30,212 nt of DNA from Triparma columacea (lineage: Eukaryota; Sar; Bolidophyceae; Parmales; Triparmaceae): assembly GCA_030267965.1 (NCBI GenBank), contig BRYA01000662.1:39879-70090 (forward strand), read 5' to 3'. Under the pieces are notes generated by a model that saw only the letters and a program-made list of their open reading frames with translations, did not search any database and was not told the origin of the DNA. Position numbers and translations under genes: made by a program. Shown one piece after another: positions 1-7,693 of this stretch; the stretch's first letter is position 1, and every line of letters begins with the position of its first letter.

Positions 1-53
1 TTGCCCCCCCCATGACCGCTTGCCCCCCCCCCCCCCACCAAGTCCCAACTCAC

Positions 54-281
54 ATGAGGTAGTCGACGGAGGCGCTGCCGATGGCCTCGCGGTCATCCTT
101 GGCCATGAGGCCAATCCTGGCCGTAAGGTACTGCCACTCGAGGGTTAGCAGGGCGACCTTGATGGCGTGGTTGCGGACGGCGGATGTGGGGGCGTTCATG
201 ATGGTGTCCCAGCAGAAAGAGCGAACCTTGGAGCAGTGGCTGTTGAGCGGCTTGAGCTTCTGGAGGAAAATCTTACGGCCC

Positions 282-316
<35 letters not shown>

Positions 317-1926
317 CCAGATGGCACCGATGCGGACATCGCGAGAGATCTGCTCCATCTTGTTCTGCTTGATGTAGCCGTGTCCGCCGTAGATCTGCAC
401 GCCGAGGTGCGCAGCATCCACGCCCTTCTCAGTGAGGAAGCCCTTGAGGATGGGCGTGAGGAAGCCCATTTCGTCGTCGGCCTCCTCCGCGGCCTTCTTG
501 GCCGCCTCGTCGCCCTCGGCTCCGGCCATCTCGTTGTCGGCGAGCCTGTCGGCGACCTTGGCGCACTCGTAGATCATACTCCTGCCGCCCTCGGCGATGG
601 CCTTCTGGGTGAGCAGATTCTTGCGGACGTCGGGGTGCACGATGATGGGGTCAGCGGCCATGTCAGGCTCATGGCCAGGGTTCTTCTTGCCGCTCAGGGC
701 GCGCATGGCGAGCCTGTCCTTGGCGTACCACACGGCACCTTGGTGGGAGAGCTCGGCGGCGGTGGAGCCCTGAATGGCGCAGCCCAGCCTGGAGGTGTTG
801 ATGAAGGTGAACATGTGGTTCATGCCCTGGTTCTTGGTCCCAAGCAGCCAGCCCTTGGAGTTCTCGAAGTTCATCTGGCAAGTGGGGCTGCCGTGGCAGC
901 CCATCTTGTCCTCAATGCGATCGACGCCAACGTTGTTGAGCTCGCCGAGGCTGCCGTCCTCGTTCACAAGGTACTTGGGCACCAGGAACAGGGAGATGCC
1001 CTTGGTGCCCTCGGGGGCACCGGGCGTGCGCGCCAGCACGCAGTGGATGACCTGTCCGTCGGCACTTCCGGCGCTGTCACCGAAGTCGTGATCTCCGGCA
1101 GAGATGAAAATCTTTGTGCCGGAAATGCTGTAGGTCTTGCCCTCATCCTCGGTGATGGCCATGGTGGCGACCTGCGCCAGGTCAGAGCCGCACTGGGGCT
1201 CTGTCAGGCACATAGTTCCAGTCCAGTTGCCGGCGATCATGGGGGGCAGGTAAACGTCCTTAAGGTAGTCCTCGCCGTGAAGCATGATGGTGTTGATAGC
1301 GCCCTTAGAAAGGCCGGGGAACATGGACCAAGTCCAGTTCGCGGTAGCCATGATCTCAGACTTCATTAGCGCCAGAGACATGGGCAGGTTGGAGCCGCCG
1401 TATTTCTCTGGGTAGGCTAAGCCCTGCCAACCCCCCTCTACGTACTGGTCGTAGGCCTCCTTGAAGCCTGCGGGGGTCTTAATGGTAGTGGGGTTGACCC
1501 AAGTACACCCCTCACGGTCAGCAACCTCATTCAGGGGGAAAAGCTCAGTCTCACTGTGATTCAGGGGGGGGGGAGGTTTGATTAAGTATTTAGAGAGATT
1601 TGACGCAGGGCATTGGATATTTCGATAGCTAAAACCGACAACTTCCCCCACCCCAAACCTAAATCTAATTCCCGCCTCCTCCCCCCACCCAAACCGACTT
1701 ACCAAAACTTGCCCATTCCCTCGAGGATCTCCTTGACCATCTCCGGGCTGGCGTCTTCGCCAGAGAGGTTCTTCAAGCTCTTGTAGTGTTCCTGAAAGCC
1801 ATGAACCTCCTCAGAGCAGAAAATCATCTCCTTAACCGGAGCCTTGTACTGATAGGACCTGACTGAAGTTCCGGCCCGGCTTAGGGGGGAGGTGAGCTTA
1901 CGGAAGAGGGAAGTAGAACGAAGCAT
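54..1926 (-). CDS. acyl-CoA dehydrogenase, mitochondrial (paralogue A), 3' end outside window
   Basis: Exons on the minus strand are 1926-1703 and 1553-54. The 149-bp intron has a GTAAGT donor and a CACAG acceptor, and joins ...GMGKF to CETELFPLN in frame. At 53 a GTGAGT donor follows DYLM, where paralogue B reads on without interruption, so the last roughly 95 residues lie beyond the window start; reading TGA at 52-50 as the stop would truncate the C-terminal domain. The first 40 residues are rich in Arg and Ser without acids, like a mitochondrial presequence, followed by YKAPVKEM, typical of the N-terminal extension of long bacterial-type acyl-CoA dehydrogenases. CLTEPQCGSD is the FAD-contacting signature, and the Glu of WEGTTGIQ sits at the catalytic-base position. 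These enzymes oxidise acyl-CoA to enoyl-CoA. The closest family from memory is the AidB/DmdC-like group of about 600 residues; the substrate is unknown. Confidence 0.9.
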
Positions 1927-2117
1927 GGTGTTTAGTTCGTGAGGGTAGGGGATATGAAAGTCTTGAAACGGGGTGTTTTCTGCGTATTAGGGGGAAGCTT
2001 TCAACTTTAGTGATTGACACAAATTGCACTTCACCCCTCTGACTCTCTAAAATCCGAATCCCCAGACACCTTTTCGGTGATGATTGCTTTTGCAGTTTGG
2101 GTCCAAAAAGGAAAATA
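1927..2117. promoter_or_regulatory. shared upstream region of the two acyl-CoA dehydrogenases
   Basis: There are 191 bp between the divergent start codons of two paralogous genes, so both promoters and 5' untranslated regions must lie here or overlap the genes. I see no clear TATA box or inverted operator-like site. Joint regulation is an inference from the arrangement only. Confidence 0.5.
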
Positions 2118-4600
2118 ATGTACGTTAAATAACTCCGTGAAAATTGTCCTGCGCCCCCTTTCCCGAGGCTCTCATGCTAACCCGACGTTTTTCAACAGGA
2201 TCTCCTTAAGAACGGCTGCAAAAAGCCTTAAGAAAGCCCGCACATCAAACACACTTTTCCGCTCATTTTCTGCCGAGCCTTTAGAGATTGAGGATGTCAA
2301 GCCAGCCAGTGCGCACGCCCAGGTTCCTTTCACCACTCCCCTTAGGGAGATGAACTTCGGTGAGTTCCCCATTGACCCATGACAAAAAAGTTGGCGAGGA
2401 GAGAGACTTGACACTGAAAGTCAACATTGTCCAGCGATGTTTTCTGGCGATGTAGTGGTACGCTCAACCTTTTAACTACAATATCTAACCGGTCGTAACC
2501 CCCCACAGTCCTCAACGAGGTCCTCGACGCTCCTGGACACTACAAGAAGCTCGGTTACGACGATCTGACCCCCGATTTCGTAGATGAGATCAACGGCGCC
2601 GTCGCGTCTTTTGCTGAGGAGAAGGTGGCCCCCCTCTACTCTAGTGGAGACGCTGAGGGCTGCAAGTACAATTCCGACTCTTCTGTCAGCACCCCCAAGG
2701 GCTACAAGGAGGCCTACCAGGAGTGGAGTATGGGAGGTTGGAGCGGTCTTGCAGTCCCAGAGGAGTACGGGGGGCAGGGCATGCCCCTCTCTCTCGGAGT
2801 CATCAAGTCTGAGATCATCGGCACCGCCAACTGGTCTTGGTCGATGTACCCTGGCCTCTCCATGGGGGCCATCAATACCCTTCTTCTCCACGCGAGCGAG
2901 GAGCAGAAGCAGACCTACCTGACTAAGCTCGTGACTGGCGAGTGGAGCGGGACCATGTGCCTCACTGAGCCTGCCTGCGGAACCGACCTCGGCCAGGTCT
3001 CCACCCGTGCGGTCGACAACGGGGATGGAAGTTTCTCCATAACCGGTACCAAGGTCTACATCTCCGGTGGTGAGCACGACATGGCAGACAACATCGTCCA
3101 CATCGTCCTTGCCAGGCTCCCTGGAGCCCCAGAGGGAACAAAGGGAATAAGGTGAGAATGGGAAGGAATACCTGAAATGAGCCTCACCGCAATCACCGCA
3201 ATCACTCAAACACACCAATTTCTTCTCTAACTTTCGCGACTCCCTTCGCTCGTCGCGCAGTCTCTTCCTCGTTCCCAAACACCTCCCCAACGAGGAGGGT
3301 GAGCTTACCGGCGAGGAGTCTGCGGACAACCGCAACGTTACCTGCGTCGGAATCGAGGACAAGATGGGAATCAAGTCCTCATCCACTTGCGTCATGGGCT
3401 TCGAGAACTCAAAGGGCTGGCTCATTGGAGAGCCCAACGATGGACTCAACCAGATGTTCACCTTCATGAACACTGCCCGCCTGGGTACCGCCATGCAGGG
3501 CGTCTGCCACATGGAGAGGAGCTACCAGGGCGCCCTCCCCTGGTGCATGGACAGGGCAAGTATGAGGGCCCTCTCTGGCAAAAAGTACCCCGATGACGTC
3601 GCCGATAAGATCATCGTCCACCCCGATGTCCGCAAGAACCTCCTCACCATCAAGGCGTTCACCGAGTGCGGGAGGGCCATGATCTACGACGCGGCCCTTA
3701 AAGCTGACGGCATGCTCAACGAAGATGAGGCTGTGAGGGAAAAGTGCGAGGAGGAGGTGAGAGCGAGCGATTTATGAAGTGTCGTTGCGATCACAGCACT
3801 CCCAAATGTCGCTCCGATCATCTCAGCGCACCAATTCTAACCCATCAACGCAACCATTTCCACGACTCGCTTTGCTCGTCGCGTAGCTCGGCCTTCACAC
3901 TCCCACTATGAAGGCCTGGCTCACGGAGCTCGGAATCGAGTGCTCAAGCCTCGGAATGCAGGTCTACGGTGGAGCTGGCTTCATCAAGGACTACGGCATG
4001 GAGCAGATCATGCGTGATGCCCGCATTTCCACCCTTTACGAGGGAACCACCGGAGTCCAGGCCCTCGACCTTCTCGGAAGGAAGATCATCCTTGACAAGG
4101 GAAAAGAGCTCGGGAAGCAAGCCAAGCTCCAGATCCAGGAGGCCTTCGAGATCGGAACCTCCAGCACCGCCGGGAACCACAACCTCAGGGGACACGCCCT
4201 TGAGGTTGCCAAACTCAGCACGCAGTGGGTCACGACCTCCATGAGGGTCGTCGCCGGCGCCGCCAGCGACAGGGAAATAGTCGGAAGCGCCAGTACAGAC
4301 TTTCTCATGTTCAGCGGCTACATCTCCGGCGCTTACCAGTGGCTCAAGATGATGAACGCTGCTGGAGCCGCCCTCGACGCCAACCCCGACATGGACCCCG
4401 CCGACAGGTCCTTCTACGAGGCCAAGCTCCACACCGGAAGGTTCTACTTCGACCGCCTTCTCCCCAAAGCCTATGCGCTCAGGGACATGTCAATCAAGAA
4501 GCCTGACTCCATCATGAAGATGCCCATCGAAGGCTGGGACCTCGCCACCACCCTCCCTAGCAACAGCGGGAACGCTTACGCTGGATACAAGGCCGAGTAA
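2118..4600 (+). CDS. acyl-CoA dehydrogenase, mitochondrial (paralogue B)
   Basis: Proposed exons are 2118-2119, 2199-2359, 2509-3151, 3261-3756 and 3887-4600, giving 671 residues. All junctions keep frame. There is no usable in-frame ATG in the second exon upstream of the conserved region; the best model has an intron (GTACGT donor, CTAAC branch, TTCAACAG acceptor) splitting the ATG as AT|G, giving MISLRTAAKSLKKAR, a good mitochondrial presequence. Conserved features are PLREMNF near the N-terminus, CLTEPACGTD (FAD-binding signature), YEGTTGVQALDLLGRK with the catalytic Glu, and a helical C-terminal domain ending at AGYKAE. It is closely similar to the divergent paralogue A throughout. It catalyses FAD-dependent oxidation of an acyl-CoA; a DmdC-like (methylmercaptopropionyl-CoA) or branched/long-chain substrate is possible but not shown. 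The start is the weakest part of the model; the rest is secure. Confidence 0.9.
2120..2198 (+). other. candidate intron interrupting the start codon of paralogue B
   Basis: This 79-bp stretch starts GTACGT and ends CTAACCCGACG, TTTTTCAACAG, with the CTAAC about 17 bases before the acceptor. Unspliced, the ATG at 2118 opens a four-codon frame ending at TAA; spliced, the same AT is joined to G and opens the full reading frame. No alternative ATG gives an in-frame start. Confidence 0.55.
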
Positions 4601-4752
4601 GTGCGACTGAATTACGTATAGGTTGGGTAAAAAGTTTTTCAGAATTAATTTTCTTATTTTTCTTGGTAGCTTAGCATCCGGCTCATCTTCCTATTTCCAT
4701 GCCCTCACGGGCAGGCAACATGGCACCATTCATTTCAAGCTTGCAGTCCTGC

Positions 4753-5157
4753 TTAAAGCATGGTACAACAGACTTGTTGCTCGGCCTTCTCGACTTCGGC
4801 GACTGACACTACCACAGTGCATGAGCCCTCCTTGGCAGGATTGTCAGATGGGGCAGGTCCGCCTTTGTGCAGCACGCGAACTGGGGTGACCGTGGAATGG
4901 TGGGCGACTGTGAAGCCACCCTCACGTTTGCGCATCTCACCGTTTCCCCAGAACTGATCGTGCTCCGCTTGGTGCGCCTTGGCCACGAGCTGCGCAATCA
5001 AGCCCCAGGTTGCACCCGCGGGCGGCACACTGGCGCGGAATCCACCAGCATGGGTTCCCTCGACATGCGGCCCATGCGGAAGATCCTCATCGAACCTGAC
5101 CTCACAGCTGAAGCTCGCCTCCCTCGTTTCGAAATTTCTTTCTCGTTGGATGCTCAT
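4753..5157 (-). CDS. small protein of unknown function (134 aa), possible prenylation signal
   Basis: This is a single open frame starting MSIQRERNF and ending CCTML. It lies tail-to-tail with dehydrogenase B (152 bp between stops) and head-to-head with the SLC19-like gene (159 bp between starts), exactly where the alternating layout of the window predicts a gene, and no other gene explains these bases. The composition is mixed, with many His, Glu and Val and no membrane segment or signal peptide. The last four residues CTML fit a CaaX box loosely, which would suggest geranylgeranylation with X = Leu. I do not recognise a family. It could be a chance frame; overlapping plus-strand frames have no better start and no recognisable content. 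Confidence 0.5.
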   Translation of the reverse strand: MSIQRERNFETREASFSCEVRFDEDLPHGPHVEGTHAGGFRASVPPAGATWGLIAQLVAKAHQAEHDQFWGNGEMRKREGGFTVAHHSTVTPVRVLHKGGPAPSDNPAKEGSCTVVVSVAEVEKAEQQVCCTML

Positions 5158-5316
5158 CGCTTATCCTGGAACCAGCCGCGACCTCAGTCTTTCCCACCTA
5201 CTTTTCGCTTTTTTTTTTGGGCTCCCTTTTTGGGCTCCCTCATTCTTTTCTTTAAATTCAATTTCTGTGAGACTTATTGGCCCGCCCTCTTGACATATGG
5301 GCATCAAGTAATCAGC
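5158..5316. promoter_or_regulatory. intergenic region upstream of the SLC19-like gene, with a short upstream frame
   Basis: This is the region between two divergent starts. It contains a T-rich stretch at 5206-5256 and a five-codon upstream frame (ATG at 5297, TAA at 5309-5311) ending only five bases before the transporter start at 5317. Upstream frames of this kind can limit translation of the main frame; that role is inferred. Confidence 0.4.
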
Positions 5317-6776
5317 ATGTCGGCCCAGCACATTAGCGATAACCCTAGTGTATCTCACTCAGCTGTACCATTCTTTGTCCTCACGTTCTTGCTGAACTTT
5401 GTCCCAAGCCAGCCCTATTTGACAACGTTCCTGCAAACTGGCCGTCATTGTAAGTTGGTATGTAGTTTTTGGCAACTTTGGTTACTTGCTACTTACCCTT
5501 TTTCGCACACTTTACCCTCACAGCCTTCTCTGATGCCACTCTCAACTCGTCGGTATGGCCCGTGAGCACTTACGCCATGCTTTTCTTCTCACTTCCATGT
5601 GGAGTGCTCGCCTCCTCCTTCCCATCCCTCACCCTCCTCTCTGGAGTCCTGGCCAGAGTAATTTTGTACGTTCTCCTCATTGGATTCAACTCGGTGTTTA
5701 GTGTACAAGCTGTTGAAGTGCTCTACGGCCTTTTTGTTGTCGTCGACGGGCTTGTTCTGGTGTCCTCTGGCTGCCTGGGTGCTCCTGAGTCGTCCTACGC
5801 TTATATTGCCGCAGGAATTACAGGGTTTCGAGAGGTTGCCCTGGTCCTTTCCTCCCTCTGCGGCCAATTCTACTTCGAGACTTTGATGGGCTCCGACGAC
5901 AGCTCCCTCGAGAATCTTTTTTGGGTCTCCCTGTTCTCGAGCATTATCGGTCTCCTCTGGTACGCCTGCAGTATTCGAATACCTGTTAAGGTTGCGCATA
6001 ATTCTCACGAAGAGAAGCCCAACCTCATTGGTAAGGTGTCATCGCTCTCGGCCCTCTACTCCAGGAGGCGCTCCCTGTACCTGCTTACTTTCGTTTTCTG
6101 TCTGAGCTACGCTTCCTATCTAACGGCTGCGGACTACAACTTCATGCTTCTTACGAGTCGCACATCGTCAAACTTGGGCATCGTGGCCACCTCGCTTTCT
6201 GTCTTTGGGGCGCTTGGGGCGTTCCTGGCTGGGTGGTACTACAAAAAATTTGGAGCTGGGATGACGGAGATTGCCGTCCTGGGAGTATTCAGCGTCGCGG
6301 CCTTTGCCTATCTTGGCTTCTCGGGGTCTGGGAGCTCCTACTACCTCGTGGTTATTTCTGTTGTGCTCCCTTGGGCTGTCTATCAGACCGCGAGAACACT
6401 GCTCACCATCTTAATATCGACTGCTGTGGGGGAGGCTTCGTGCTCCCTCCTACCGGCCGTGCTGGGAGTTGGAACTTTGTTCGGTCTCCTAGTGGCTAGC
6501 ACCGTGCAATTCACTGTTAGCTCTATGGGAGGACGGACAGAATCATATTTCGTTGCTTGCCTTATCTTGGAGTCGCTTGTGATGGTGACGATCGTGATTT
6601 CCACGTCGCTCGTGAAGGGGGGCTGCCTTAGTTTAGACTATGATGTCGGAAGCTGGGGAGGGCGCAACGATGAATCGGATGGGAGTGATGAGGAGGGCCT
6701 TTTGGAGAGGAGGGGGGGCAAGGTGGGGGATTTGACGGGGGTGGGGGTTCATAGATCTGCTGAGCTAGGTATTTAG
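5317..6776 (+). CDS. SLC19-family (folate/thiamine-type) major facilitator transporter
   Basis: Exons 5317-5449 and 5524-6776 give about 461 residues; the 74-bp intron (GTAAGT, CTCACAG) joins TGRH to SFSDATLN in frame. The start MSAQH is the first in-frame ATG. Family features are PSQPYLTTFL in the first membrane segment, then SSVWPVSTYAMLF, and AVEVLYGLF, matching the SEPFLTPYL, VYPVWTY and LEFFYG elements of reduced folate carriers and thiamine transporters. I count about eleven or twelve hydrophobic helices with a central charged loop near EEKPNLIG. In animals SLC19 members carry folates or thiamine; the cargo here is not decided by sequence. The cytosolic tail has an acidic dileucine, DEEGLL, a known type of endomembrane sorting signal. 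It converges on the ankyrin gene with 53 bp between stops. Confidence 0.8.
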
Positions 6777-6829
6777 TGTGTTTGTTATTAATTTGGAGTC
6801 TATTTTTGGATGAAATAGCGTACCGCATG

Positions 6830-7592
6830 TTATAATTGGTATTCACCCTCGGGAAGAGCAACATTTCTTGAGATCTCGAACTGCTGGATTACCTTGAGAA
6901 CTTTGAAGGACCTGAGTCGCTTGGCAAGGTCGCGTGCACTCTCCCCTTTCAATTCGGTCCCGGAAGGTGCACTTTGCGAGGCGCCCGATTCAAGCAACGC
7001 TCGCGCAGCCTCATCGAGGTCATTGGTTGCTGCTCTTTGAAGGGGTGTGTAGCCCCAAGAGTCCCTAGCATCCACATTCCCACCAGCAGAGATGAGCAGC
7101 TTCGTACTGTACTGCCCCACTTTCCCCATGCACGAGACGTGGAGCGGCGATGCAGCACCACTTGACACCTCGTTGGGATTGGCCCCACTCTTAAGCAAGG
7201 CCTCCACACTCTCAGGGCCAGTGCGTATCGCAGTTGAGAGCTCAGTGTAGCCACTTCCATCGTAGACTGGGCCTGGGATGGGGTTGTAATTCTGCCGGTT
7301 GTCTAAGGTGAGGCAATGTAAAACTCAAAGAGGACCTGTCAGTGCTCACCTCAAACTGCTGTCCTATCACAACATTGCCAACGTCATCCAGTAATACACT
7401 CCCTCCATATATTCCAGGTCCAACACTATCAGATTCAGCTTCGAGGCCAACTGGGGTTCCAGTAAGTGGGGAAGATGAGTCACAAGCTCGATGAGCAGGA
7501 GGCTGGAGGAAAGCAGGAGACGGCCCTAAGAAGGCATTAACGAAAGATAGGAGACAGATAAAAACGAGAAAACAGATTATTGTGTTTTCCAT
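6830..7592 (-). CDS. ankyrin-repeat protein with plastid-type presequence
   Basis: Minus-strand exons 7592-7350 and 7291-6830 give 234 residues; the 58-bp intron (GTGAGC, CCGGCAG) keeps frame as GQQFE|NYNPIPGP. An earlier AG at the same junction would break the frame. The N-terminus MENTIICFLVFICLLSFVNA is a strong signal peptide, and the following FLGPSPAF begins with Phe and is rich in Ser and Pro, like the ASAF-type junction of ochrophyte plastid preproteins. About three ankyrin repeats follow: VEALLKSGANPNE, SPLHVSC, WGYTPLQRAA and ARALLESGA. Ankyrin repeats mediate protein binding. A role in plastid protein sorting is possible but not shown. Only 101 bp separate its start from the PH-filamin gene. 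Confidence 0.8.
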
Positions 7593-7693
7593 GGACGGAA
7601 CGATGAATAGGAATTCCTAGCTTCCCAAGTGTTTTGTCCTGCGATTCTTCGGAGATCTCACAAATTTGGTCCAGCAGTTACCACCATTTTTCC
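7593..7693. promoter_or_regulatory. 101-bp divergent promoter region, ankyrin gene / PH-filamin gene
   Basis: Start codons of two divergent genes lie 101 bp apart, so untranslated leaders must be very short and both core promoters overlap. No clear TATA box is visible. Confidence 0.45.

Noticed and set aside
167..1369. 400-codon plus-strand open frame
   Set aside because: It lies antisense to the dehydrogenase A exon, which has clear family motifs. Strong third-position G/C preference leaves few stops on the opposite strand.
2137..2382. Start of dehydrogenase B at 2137
   Set aside because: The codon is GTG, not ATG, and eukaryotic initiation there is unlikely; the split-ATG model gives a better N-terminus.
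2472..3512. 346-codon minus-strand open frame
   Set aside because: Antisense to dehydrogenase B exons and running across a well-supported intron; no domain recognised.
4867..5565. 232-codon plus-strand frame reading into the SLC19 start
   Set aside because: The transporter begins at ATG 5317 with its first membrane segment; the upstream part lacks conserved content and overlaps the minus-strand small gene.
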